This document shows, piece by piece, positions 41,781 through 49,495 of a stretch of 64,000 nucleotides of DNA; the first letter of the stretch is position 1; the number at the start of each line of letters is the position of its first letter. The DNA is from Alteribacter populi (GTDB taxonomy: Bacteria; Bacillota; Bacilli; Bacillales; Salisediminibacteriaceae). The notes beneath the pieces were generated by a model. That model saw only the letters and a list, made by a program, of their open reading frames with translations, was not told the DNA's origin and searched no databases. The stretch is taken from NCBI RefSeq assembly GCF_002352765.1, contig NZ_KZ293963.1, positions 4,118,559 to 4,182,558 on the forward strand, written 5' to 3'. The translations under genes and the position numbers were made by a program.

Positions 41781-43169
41781 ATGACGACACATATTCTTCT
41801 TGTAGACGATAATTCAAAACTAAGAAGATTAATGAAATTAACTCTTGAAAAAGAGGGGTACGATATTAAGGAAGCAGAAGACGGCGAAGTTGCTAAAGAC
41901 CTCTTCGTGGAACATCATTTTGATATTGTATTAACAGATATATTATTGCCGGATACTACTGGAATAAAACTTCTTGAAGAATGGAAAGAAAAAAAGCCAA
42001 ATGTCTGTTACATTTTGTGTACTGCATATGGGGATGTAGAAGATGCGGTTCAGGCGATGAAACTAGGAGCTTTTGATTATTTGACAAAACCAATTAAAGC
42101 TGAAGAATTGAAGGTAGTCATTAAGCGGGCTGTGGACTGGGTACGCTTGAATGAAGAAAATCATTATTTGAAGAAAGTATTTAAAGAAAAGCGTCAGCTT
42201 CATGATATGGTCGGCATTAGTGAGAAAATGAAACGTGTATTTGATATGGTGCATAAAGTTGCCAATCAAACGATTACTGTTCTTTTACAGGGTGAAAGCG
42301 GTACAGGAAAAAGTCGCTGCGCCCAAGCAGTTCACCTTGAAAGTGACCGAAAAGAACAGCCTTACATTGAAGTAAACTGTGCAGCTATTCCGGACCAGTT
42401 ATTAGAAAGTGAACTGTTTGGTTATGCGAAAGGAGCTTTTACAGGGGCAAACCAATCCCAAAAAGGGAAATTTGAAGCTGCTCATAAAGGGACCTTGTTT
42501 CTTGATGAAATTGCGGAAATATCTCTAGAACTTCAAGCTAAACTTCTTCAAGTGACGCAAAACAAAACGTTTTATCCGCTTGGAAGCAATGAACAGAAGC
42601 AGGTAGACGTTCGGCTCATTGCTGCAACGAACAGTGACCTATGGGAGATGGTTCAAGGAGGGACGTTCAGAGAGGATCTCTATTACCGATTAAACATCAT
42701 TGGCATTCATATACCCCCACTCCGTGAACGGACTGAGGATTTACCACTATTAATTGAGCAAATGATCCAAGAAATCAGTGAAGAACAAGGGCAATCATAT
42801 CAGTTAGAATCAGGCTTATTAAAACAGCTTAGCGAATATAGTTGGCCAGGAAATATCCGGGAACTCTACAATGCGATTGCAAGGGCGGCTGTTTTATCTG
42901 AGGGGAATATATTAAAACTAGAAGATTTTCCAAACGAATTTAAACAAACGGTCAAAAGCGATAATGCACAAGAGACGGGGGAATTGCAAGACGAGGCACA
43001 GCTAGGAGAAGACTTTTCATTGACAGACCGACTTCAAAGCTATGAACAAACAGCCATTGAAGAAGCTTTGAGACAGGCCCGCGGCAATCAAGCTCAGGCT
43101 GCCGAACTCCTGGGGATATCCCGACAAAGCCTCTTGTATAAAGTAAGGAAATATCAAATCGAACGGTAA
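41781..43169 (+). CDS. NtrC-family sigma-54-dependent response regulator
   Basis: The 462-residue protein has a receiver domain (D53 in L-T-D-I-L-L-P-D), a sigma-54 interaction AAA+ domain with Walker A G-E-S-G-T-G-K-S, the intact G-A-F-T-G-A loop that contacts sigma-54, Walker B G-T-L-F-L-D-E-I, the arginine finger region D-L-Y-Y-R-L-N, and a Fis-type helix-turn-helix (ARGNQAQAAELLGISRQSLL). So it is a full activator of sigma-54 promoters. ATG 41781 is chosen because GGGGGA lies 6 bp upstream; the GTG at 41763 overlaps the kinase stop. The clear target candidate is the sigma-54 promoter at 35881 in the same locus. A hairpin ends the gene. Confidence 0.95.
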   Translation: MTTHILLVDDNSKLRRLMKLTLEKEGYDIKEAEDGEVAKDLFVEHHFDIVLTDILLPDTTGIKLLEEWKEKKPNVCYILCTAYGDVEDAVQAMKLGAFDYLTKPIKAEELKVVIKRAVDWVRLNEENHYLKKVFKEKRQLHDMVGISEKMKRVFDMVHKVANQTITVLLQGESGTGKSRCAQAVHLESDRKEQPYIEVNCAAIPDQLLESELFGYAKGAFTGANQSQKGKFEAAHKGTLFLDEIAEISLELQAKLLQVTQNKTFYPLGSNEQKQVDVRLIAATNSDLWEMVQGGTFREDLYYRLNIIGIHIPPLRERTEDLPLLIEQMIQEISEEQGQSYQLESGLLKQLSEYSWPGNIRELYNAIARAAVLSEGNILKLEDFPNEFKQTVKSDNAQETGELQDEAQLGEDFSLTDRLQSYEQTAIEEALRQARGNQAQAAELLGISRQSLLYKVRKYQIER

Positions 43170-43255
43170 AGACGTACTCGCTAAACCGCGAAATTAGACT
43201 TTCATCAAAATTATTTTGTTTTCCATTGCGAATGCTAATTTGACGACTCATAGTA

Positions 43256-43289
43256 AAGCTGAAGGGTAGGACAAAACCTTCAGCTTTTG
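43256..43289. terminator. Bidirectional terminator between convergent genes
   Basis: AAAGCTGAAGG (43255-43265) pairs with CCTTCAGCTTT (43277-43287), loop GTAGGACAAAA. It serves the response regulator gene and the minus-strand gene at 43292. Confidence 0.8.
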
Positions 43290-43291
43290 TG

Positions 43292-43579
43292 TTATTCATG
43301 TAAATTTACTTTTTTCTTAATCGCTTCCAAACGTAATTTTACTTTTGTCATAAAAATCTGGAATCTTGACTGCTTTACTTCATTATTTTTTGGAGTACTT
43401 GAACGATCAGGAGCAGGCGACTCTTCCCATTCTAGCAAAAGCTGCTTATGAGACGCCGCTTTTTCAGTGTGTCGTTTTGCACCATAGTAATAACCTTTGG
43501 TGAAGTGCCAACGATACCGAAACCGATGCCAGTGTATGCGGAACGAGCGATTTCTGATAAGTAGAATTCGTTGTCTCAT
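43292..43579 (-). CDS. Small very basic protein of unknown function
   Basis: The 95-residue protein starts M-R-Q-R-I-L-L-I-R-N-R-S-F-R-I-H-W-H-R-F-R and is rich in R, H, K, W and Y through residue 45, followed by a polar segment and a basic helix (MTKVKLRLEAIKKKV). The minus-strand ribosome site GAAAGGGGGG lies 7 bp before ATG 43579 and is strong; the longer frame to 43657 runs through it. No signal peptide, no membrane segment and no family I recognise. Basic charge suggests nucleic-acid, membrane-surface or spore binding, but nothing proves it. Alone in its transcript. Confidence 0.6.
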   Translation of the reverse strand: MRQRILLIRNRSFRIHWHRFRYRWHFTKGYYYGAKRHTEKAASHKQLLLEWEESPAPDRSSTPKNNEVKQSRFQIFMTKVKLRLEAIKKKVNLHE

Positions 43580-43781
43580 AGTAACCCCCCTTTCGATTTG
43601 TATAAACCTTATGTAAGTAGTACGATAGCTGTCAAGTTCCCTTTGGTAACTTCTCAAAAGTGCAGGACAGTGCTTATTTACCTATATTTCTTTTACCCAT
43701 AATATTCTTATGAGTAAACGTTTATTCATTGAGGCTTTTCATTCACGAGTTACTTGATCTTACAATTGACTGAATTTTCTC

Positions 43782-43810
43782 TTGAAATCGCATACAAAGT
43801 TGTGTAAAGT
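43782..43810 (+). promoter_or_regulatory. Promoter of the LacI-family gene with overlapping cre site
   Basis: TTGAAA (43782-43787), 17-bp spacer, TAAAGT (43805-43810). The bases TTGAAATCGCATACA (43782-43796) match the CcpA cre consensus WTGNAANCGNWNNCA at every fixed position, so catabolite repression would block polymerase binding. TSS about 43817. Confidence 0.7.
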
Positions 43811-43826
43811 TTAAGTTGAAAGGTTT

Positions 43827-43842
43827 ACCGAAACGTTTTGGA
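43827..43842 (+). promoter_or_regulatory. LacI-type operator O1
   Basis: CCGAAACGTTTTGG (43828-43841) is an almost perfect 14-bp dyad. It overlaps the ribosome binding site of the lacI-type gene and lies about 11 bp after the predicted start of transcription: autorepression. The same 14 bp occur at 45061. Confidence 0.8.
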
Positions 43843-43851
43843 GGGTACTTA

Positions 43852-44868
43852 ATGGCTACAATTAAAGACATTGCAAAAGCTGCAGGCGTTTCTGTGACCA
43901 CAGTTTCACGAGCGCTGAATGGTTACGATGATGTAAATGAAAAGACAAGAAATCGAATTAAAAGTATTGCTGATGAGTTAAAGTATAGTCCGAATGCAGT
44001 GGCTCGAAGTCTCGTCATGAGTAAAACGAAAACTATTGGACTTCTCGTATCCGAACTTAATCGATCTGGTGCTAAGGATATGTTTACTTTTGAGGTTATG
44101 TGTGGCATCAATGATTCTTCTTCAGATGAAGGCTACGATTTAATTCTCTTTAGTACCAATTCTGTCAAGCAACAGTCTAAAAGTTATTCACAACTTTGTC
44201 GTGAAAGACAGGTTGAAGGCGTAATCATGCAAGGAGTGAAAACGGACGATCCGTATTTAGAGGAAGTAATTGAAAGTAACATTCCATGCGTTCTTATTGA
44301 TGTCGAGCTTGAAGGTGACAACGTAGGTTATGTAACGACCGACAACGTGTTTGGTGCGCAAATGGCAATTAAACACCTAATTAATCTAGGGCATAAACAT
44401 ATTGCCATGATCAATGGACACGATCAAGCACTCGTAAGTCAACGTAGATTAAGCGGTTACCTAAAGGAACTCGATGAAGCGTCCATTCCATTTCGAGAAG
44501 AATATGTTCTCAATGGAGAGTTTTTAGAACCCAAAGCTGAAACGGTTGCTTATGAATTTTTACAGAAAAATCCAGAAGTAACAGCCATTTTCTGCGCAAG
44601 TGATTTAATGGCGTTAGGGGCTATGAGGGCTGCTCAAAGGTTAGGGAAAAGGATACCTAATGATTTGTCGATCGTAGGTTTTGATGATATTACGCTCGCA
44701 CAATATGCTAATCCGCAACTTACCACAATTGCACAAGATAAATATCAAATGGGTTATGAGGCGGCTAGATTATTAACAGCTATGCTTCATAAAAAAACGT
44801 TGCAAAGAAAAATGATTTTAGATAATCAACTAATCGTAAGAGGATCGACAACAGCGCCAAGAAACTGA
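43852..44868 (+). CDS. LacI-family transcriptional repressor
   Basis: The 338-residue protein starts with the LacI helix-turn-helix (ATIKDIAKAAGVSVTTVSRAL, residues 2-22) and hinge (YSPNAVARSL), followed by a periplasmic-binding-protein-like sensor core (SELNRSGAKDMFTFEVMCGI; C-terminal D-D-I-T-L-A-Q-Y). It should bind the three CCGAAACGTTTYGG operators around it and be released by a sugar ligand. ATG 43852 follows GGAGGG; the longer frame from 43816 runs over the operator. It is the first gene of a sugar regulon with the debranching-like enzyme and ABC importer downstream. It is under a cre-type promoter and its own operator. Confidence 0.94.
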   Translation: MATIKDIAKAAGVSVTTVSRALNGYDDVNEKTRNRIKSIADELKYSPNAVARSLVMSKTKTIGLLVSELNRSGAKDMFTFEVMCGINDSSSDEGYDLILFSTNSVKQQSKSYSQLCRERQVEGVIMQGVKTDDPYLEEVIESNIPCVLIDVELEGDNVGYVTTDNVFGAQMAIKHLINLGHKHIAMINGHDQALVSQRRLSGYLKELDEASIPFREEYVLNGEFLEPKAETVAYEFLQKNPEVTAIFCASDLMALGAMRAAQRLGKRIPNDLSIVGFDDITLAQYANPQLTTIAQDKYQMGYEAARLLTAMLHKKTLQRKMILDNQLIVRGSTTAPRN

Positions 44869-44890
44869 AATGTCCTTCCTCTTTTTTTGA

Positions 44891-44916
44891 AAATAACCGA
44901 AACGTTTCGGTTATTT
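44891..44916 (+). promoter_or_regulatory. LacI-type operator O2, perfect 26-bp palindrome
   Basis: AAATAACCGAAAC and its exact complement GTTTCGGTTATTT meet without a loop. It lies 22 bp after the lacI-type stop. No T run follows, so an operator is preferred to a terminator. Core is the same as O1 and O3. Confidence 0.78.
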
Positions 44917-44937
44917 GTTTAAAGATAAATTTATAAG

Positions 44938-45050
44938 ACGACAGCTACCTTCACGCCACTCATCTCAAGGGAAAAGCATTCTTGAGACTTTAAAACATAC
45001 GGCGGAAGCTAACGCTGTTTTTAATAAAAGACCGCTGTGCGGTTTTTCTT
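44938..45050 (+). repeat. Dispersed repeat family B, copy 4 (best copy)
   Basis: ACGACAGCTACCTTCACGCC, CTCATCTCAAGGGAAAAGCA, TTCTTGAGACTTTAAAACAT, GGCGGAAGCTAACGCTGTTT, TAATAAAAGACCGC-TGT-GCGGTTTTTCTT. It lies between operators O2 and O3, and its 3' hairpin with T run (45030-45050) looks like a weak terminator. Confidence 0.82.
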
Positions 45051-45060
45051 AACTAACGAC

Positions 45061-45074
45061 CCGAAACGTTTTGG
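45061..45074 (+). promoter_or_regulatory. LacI-type operator O3 before the debranching-enzyme-like gene
   Basis: CCGAAACGTTTTGG is identical to O1. The next bases, TAAACT (45075-45080), could be a -10 element. It lies 34 bp before ATG 45108. Confidence 0.8.
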
Positions 45075-45107
45075 TAAACTAGCAACCTAGAATTGGAGGC
45101 ATTAACT

Positions 45108-47195
45108 ATGAACTATCGAGTTATTAAAGAGAATGATTTGTTTTTGCTCACTGATGAAAAAGGAAACATTCCTGAAAATCATCCATATGGGCCAGGACTC
45201 TATACGAAAGATACCCGTTTTTTAAGTAAGTTTGATCTAAAGATCAATGATGAAGAGCCAATTTTACTTTCTTCTGAAGCAGAAGAAAATTATGCAGCTA
45301 CGATGATATTAACAAACCCACATCAGGAGAAAGGCGGCGAAGTAAAGTTATGGCGTGAATCGGTTGAGCTTAAGAGAAAGCGCTTTATTTTTGATGGGGT
45401 GTGTTACGAAGCTATCACAGCTAAGAACTACAACCCTAAGCGGACAGCGTTTCAAATTAGTTTACATGTAGATGCCGACTTTCACGATATGTTTATCGTC
45501 AGAGGATTTCAAGATGGAAATGTAGGTAAAAAAGCTGCAAACAAACTTGAAAAAAACCACCTCCTTTTAACTTATGACGGTGCTGATGACATAAAAAGAC
45601 AAACAAAAATTGAGTGGAGCTCGGAGCCTTCCCACGTAACAGAAGAAGGAGACATTCGATTTAATCTTGATCTGGATCATGAGGAAGAAAGAACGATTGT
45701 TTTTACATTTGCTCCTATTGTAGGTAACGAAACGCTTGTTGTTTATAATCCACAGGAAGCTTTAAAAAAATTGCAGAGCTCTTATGAAGAGTGGATAGGT
45801 GAGACAACGAAAGTTAAAACGGATAATCCGACGTTACAACGCCTTATCGATAGGGGGATTGGCGATTTACGGGTTCTCCTAACCGATTTAGGATATGGGA
45901 AATTTCCTGTAGCAGGTCTTCCGTGGTTTGGGGTTCCCTTTGGACGAGATAGCTTAATTGCAGCGCTACAAATGCTACCATTTAATCCAGAAGTAGCAAA
46001 AGGAACATTAAAAACGATGGCGAGTAAGCAGGGGGAAGCCAAAGATAGTTGGCATGACGAAGAGCCAGGAAAGATCATGCATGAAATACGCTTTGGAGAG
46101 CTTGCCAATACAGGACAAATTCCTTTTACACCTTATTACGGAACGATTGATGCTACACCACTCTTCTTAGTTCTATTGAGTGAATACGTAAAATGGACAG
46201 GGGACCTTGTATTTTTTACAGAACTTGAAACAAATGTGGAGCGTGCACTTACATGGATCGACAAATACGGCGATCGTGATGGCGACTTATTTGTCGAGTA
46301 TCATCAGGAGTCATCAAAAGGCATTGCGAATCAGGGGTGGAAAGACAGTGGAGACTCGATCGTCCATAGGAACGGTGACTATGCTAAAACACCGATTGCC
46401 TTATCCGAAGTTCAAGGCTATGTATATCAGGCAAAAGAGAGTATGGCAGCAATTTATGGGAAGCTAGAAAAATTAGAAAAAGCGGATCGATTGCGAAGGG
46501 AAGCTACCAAACTTAAGGATGCCTTTGAAAAATCCTTTTGGATGGAAGACCAAGGCTACTATGCTCTTGCTCTGGACCAGGATAAAAAGCAAGTCGGTAC
46601 GGTTACTTCCAACCCTGGGCATGTGCTCTTATCCGGACTGCTTAATCAAAACCGTGCAAAAACAGTGAGTGACATGCTAGTGTCTGAAAAAATGTTCTCT
46701 GGCTACGGGATTCGCACGATGGGTAAAGGTGAAGCGGGGTATAATCCAATAAGCTATCACAACGGAACCATTTGGCCCCACGATAATAGCCTAATCATTC
46801 TCGGAATGAGCAAAACGAAGAACCATGTACAAGCAGCAACGGCTATGAAAGGTTTAATCGATTCAGCTCTGTCCTTTGAGTACGATCGCTTACCTGAATT
46901 GTTCTGTGGATATGATGCTAAAGGAAAAGCAGTGAAGTACCCAGTTGCCTGTTCTCCACAAGCATGGGCAGCTGGAACACCCCTACTGTTTGTCCAAGCT
47001 ATGCTAGGACTTTTCCCGGATAGTTTAAACGGTTCAATCGAGTATTGCCCTCAGCTTCCAGAAGGTGTAAATGAGGTTGAAGTGAAAGATATGAAGATTG
47101 GAAATGGCAAATTATCTGTTCGTGTCGTAAAAGATGGTGAACAGTTCCGAACGGAGATTTTAGAAAACTCAACCGGACTATTGATCAATTCTTGA
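45108..47195 (+). CDS. Glycogen-debranching-enzyme-like amylo-alpha-1,6-glucosidase family protein
   Basis: The 695-residue protein has an N-terminal beta-rich domain (about 1-215; F-L-L-T-D-E-K-G-N-I-P and L-Y-T-K-D-T-R-F-L-S-K-F typical of bis-type GDE N-terminal domains) and a C-terminal (alpha/alpha)6 barrel of the GH15/GH133 kind (from about 265; L-P-W-F-G-V-P-F-G-R-D-S-L-I-A, G-W-K-D-S-G-D, P-Y-Y-G-T-I-D-A-T-P and the late A-C-S-P-Q-A-W-A-A-G-T). Such enzymes cleave alpha-1,6 or other alpha-glucosidic bonds in the cytoplasm. No signal peptide. ATG 45108 follows TTGGAGG. The next genes encode an oligosaccharide importer, so the enzyme probably degrades what is imported; the actual sugar is unknown. 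Confidence 0.88.
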   Translation: MNYRVIKENDLFLLTDEKGNIPENHPYGPGLYTKDTRFLSKFDLKINDEEPILLSSEAEENYAATMILTNPHQEKGGEVKLWRESVELKRKRFIFDGVCYEAITAKNYNPKRTAFQISLHVDADFHDMFIVRGFQDGNVGKKAANKLEKNHLLLTYDGADDIKRQTKIEWSSEPSHVTEEGDIRFNLDLDHEEERTIVFTFAPIVGNETLVVYNPQEALKKLQSSYEEWIGETTKVKTDNPTLQRLIDRGIGDLRVLLTDLGYGKFPVAGLPWFGVPFGRDSLIAALQMLPFNPEVAKGTLKTMASKQGEAKDSWHDEEPGKIMHEIRFGELANTGQIPFTPYYGTIDATPLFLVLLSEYVKWTGDLVFFTELETNVERALTWIDKYGDRDGDLFVEYHQESSKGIANQGWKDSGDSIVHRNGDYAKTPIALSEVQGYVYQAKESMAAIYGKLEKLEKADRLRREATKLKDAFEKSFWMEDQGYYALALDQDKKQVGTVTSNPGHVLLSGLLNQNRAKTVSDMLVSEKMFSGYGIRTMGKGEAGYNPISYHNGTIWPHDNSLIILGMSKTKNHVQAATAMKGLIDSALSFEYDRLPELFCGYDAKGKAVKYPVACSPQAWAAGTPLLFVQAMLGLFPDSLNGSIEYCPQLPEGVNEVEVKDMKIGNGKLSVRVVKDGEQFRTEILENSTGLLINS

Positions 47196-47236
47196 TTTTA
47201 CGATGAAAATCCTTAACGAATGAAAGGGGAAGAAAA

Positions 47237-48499
47237 ATGAAAAAAAACAACTGGTTGAAGGTACTTGGATTAGGGTCACTCGTTACAATTGGAGGCATGT
47301 TAGCTGCATGTGGAAATGGTGATGGTGGAGCTTCTGGAGATGAAGATAGTAGTGAAGAAGAAGTAACGATTCGCTTAACGGGCTGGCAATCTTCGCCTAC
47401 CGAGCAGCGCTATTTCGAAAATACAATTGCTGCATTTGAAGAAGAGTATCCACACATTAATGTCGAAGTGGACACGATCGCTGATCAGTATATGGATGTT
47501 TTACGTACCCGTTTAATCGGTGGAGAAGCAGCGGATGTGTTCTTTTTAGAGGCTTTTGAAGCACCAGGTCTAATCGAATCAGGTGTTCTCGAACCACTTG
47601 ATGACTACGTTACTGATGAGTTTGACATAGATGATTTTCAACAGCCTCTAATTGAAGCATTCCAACGAGACGGACAGCTTTGGGGTCTTCCTAAAGACAC
47701 GTCCACACTTGCTCTGTTCTATAATGAAGATCATTTAGAAGAAGCAGGATTTGACAGCCCTCCTGAAACATGGGATGAGCTTGAGGTAATGGCTAGAGAG
47801 CTTACTGTTGATAACCGCTATGGCTTTGGTGTCGTTACTGACCTGGCCAGGCTTATGTTTATTGCTGAATCAGGTGGAGGAGAAATTACAAAAAATAACC
47901 TAGCCAATTTCTCAGACCCAAGTGTGTTAGAAGCTCTGCAACCTATAGTTGATATGAGAAACGAGAAAGAAATTGCCGCTTCTCCTTCAGACGTAGGTGC
48001 TGAGTGGGGAGGAGATATGTTTGGTACGGAACGCGCATCTATGATTATTGAAGGAAACTGGATGCTGCCATTTATGGAAGACGCATTCCCGGATGTTAAT
48101 TTCGGAGTCACTGAAATTCCGATGATTAACGATGAGAAAGGGTCGATGGCATATACAGTGTCCTATTCAATGAATAAAGCCTCTGAACAAAAAGAAGAAG
48201 CGTGGCAGCTTATTGAATATTTAACAGGTAAAGACGGGATGGAAATTTGGACGTCGAGTGGTCTGGCACTACCTTCACGTGAGTCGGTTGCTGAACAACT
48301 AGACTACGCAGATGACGACATTTATGTACCATTTATTGAAGCATCTTCTTATGCAACTGTTTGGTCGGATGATACAAACTTGCCAATCATAAACTCGAAC
48401 TTTGAAAACCAGTTTTCTAGTGCATTCCTTGGAAATCGCTCGCTTCAAGAGGCGTTAGAGGAAGCTGAACGTGTAGCTAATAATGAGATACAAGACTAG
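47237..48499 (+). CDS. Sugar ABC transporter substrate-binding lipoprotein
   Basis: The 420-residue protein has a lipoprotein signal (lipobox L-A-A-C, residue 25), an acidic linker (GDGGASGDEDSSEEE) and an extracellular-solute-binding family 1 fold: F-E-E-E-Y-P-H-I-N-V-E-V-D and L-P-K-D-T-S-T-L-A-L-F-Y-N-E-D-H-L, typical of oligosaccharide binders such as MalE/MdxE relatives. It is 41 bp after the debranching-like gene. ATG 47237 follows AAAGGGGAAG. The ligand is probably a gluco-oligosaccharide, by context only. Confidence 0.93.
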   Translation: MKKNNWLKVLGLGSLVTIGGMLAACGNGDGGASGDEDSSEEEVTIRLTGWQSSPTEQRYFENTIAAFEEEYPHINVEVDTIADQYMDVLRTRLIGGEAADVFFLEAFEAPGLIESGVLEPLDDYVTDEFDIDDFQQPLIEAFQRDGQLWGLPKDTSTLALFYNEDHLEEAGFDSPPETWDELEVMARELTVDNRYGFGVVTDLARLMFIAESGGGEITKNNLANFSDPSVLEALQPIVDMRNEKEIAASPSDVGAEWGGDMFGTERASMIIEGNWMLPFMEDAFPDVNFGVTEIPMINDEKGSMAYTVSYSMNKASEQKEEAWQLIEYLTGKDGMEIWTSSGLALPSRESVAEQLDYADDDIYVPFIEASSYATVWSDDTNLPIINSNFENQFSSAFLGNRSLQEALEEAERVANNEIQD

Positions 48500-48565
48500 A
48501 GTTAGATTGAAAGGGGGAGGATTCTCCCTTTCTGCTTTCCATGCAGGAGAAAGGGGTTATCCACC

Positions 48566-49468
48566 ATGGCTAAACGAAAATATACAAAGAGTCAACTGAG
48601 AGAAGCTGGTCAAGGTTACTTGTTTATGTCCCCTACGATTCTCACACTTCTTGTTTTTTTAATTGGGCCTATTATTTTTGCGGTTTTTTTATCTTTCAAC
48701 CGTGTTCAATTATTAGGGGACACAAGCTTTACCTTTGCAGGCTTTGATAATTTCAGTCGTATGATTGAAGACGACCGTGCGATCATTGCTTTGAAAAATA
48801 CGGCTGTTTATGTAGCTGTCGTTGTTCCAGTTCAAACGGTCCTTGCCTTGGTTCTTGCTGCAACACTTAATGCAGGAATGAAAGGAGAGAAATTCTTTCG
48901 CATCGTCTATTTTCTGCCGACTCTAACGTCATCAGCAGTACTTGTCATGATTTTTATGTGGATGTATCGTCCAGACGGATTTATAAACACCATTCTTGGG
49001 AGTGTTGGATTGCCAACTTATAACTGGATAAACGACCCGAACATCGCTCTTATCTCAATCATGATCATGAATATTTGGGCAACAGCACCGTTTTTTATGG
49101 TGATCTATTTAGCTGCTTTACAGGACATACCTGAGTCTCTTTATGAGGCTGCTGACTTAGATGGAGCCAGTGGCATTCAAAAGTTTTGGTATGTAACGGT
49201 TCCGATGCTCCGCCCGGTAACAGCTTTTGCGGTTATTATGGGTATTATCGGGACATTCCAACTTTTTGACCAATCTTACATGTTCTCTGGGGGCTCAGGT
49301 GGACCTGACAACTCTACCTTAACCGTCGTTCTTCTCGTCTATCAGTATGCATTTGCGACTTACGATCAAATGGGATATGCGGCAGCGTTGGCAGTTATGT
49401 TAGCGATTGTGATCTTAAGTGCGACATTGATTCAGCGGAAGCTTCAAAAAGACGAGCAAGTGTATTAG
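48566..49468 (+). CDS. Sugar ABC transporter permease (MalF-type, first)
   Basis: The 300-residue protein has six membrane segments and the EAA coupling loop E-A-A-D-L-D-G-A-S-G-I-Q-K-F-W-Y-V-T-V-P at about residue 190. The N-terminal part (GYLFMSPTILTLLVFLIGPI) is typical of MalF-type (CUT1) permeases. ATG 48566 follows AGAAAGGGG. It pairs with the next gene product. No ATPase gene follows: as in Bacillus, a shared MsmX-type ATPase encoded elsewhere probably serves it. Confidence 0.93.
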   Translation: MAKRKYTKSQLREAGQGYLFMSPTILTLLVFLIGPIIFAVFLSFNRVQLLGDTSFTFAGFDNFSRMIEDDRAIIALKNTAVYVAVVVPVQTVLALVLAATLNAGMKGEKFFRIVYFLPTLTSSAVLVMIFMWMYRPDGFINTILGSVGLPTYNWINDPNIALISIMIMNIWATAPFFMVIYLAALQDIPESLYEAADLDGASGIQKFWYVTVPMLRPVTAFAVIMGIIGTFQLFDQSYMFSGGSGGPDNSTLTVVLLVYQYAFATYDQMGYAAALAVMLAIVILSATLIQRKLQKDEQVY

Positions 49469-49495
49469 AAGACACGAGGAGAGGAGGAGTCTTTA

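Noticed and set aside
44891..44916. Terminator of the LacI-type gene
   Set aside because: No loop and no T run; the sequence matches the other two operators.
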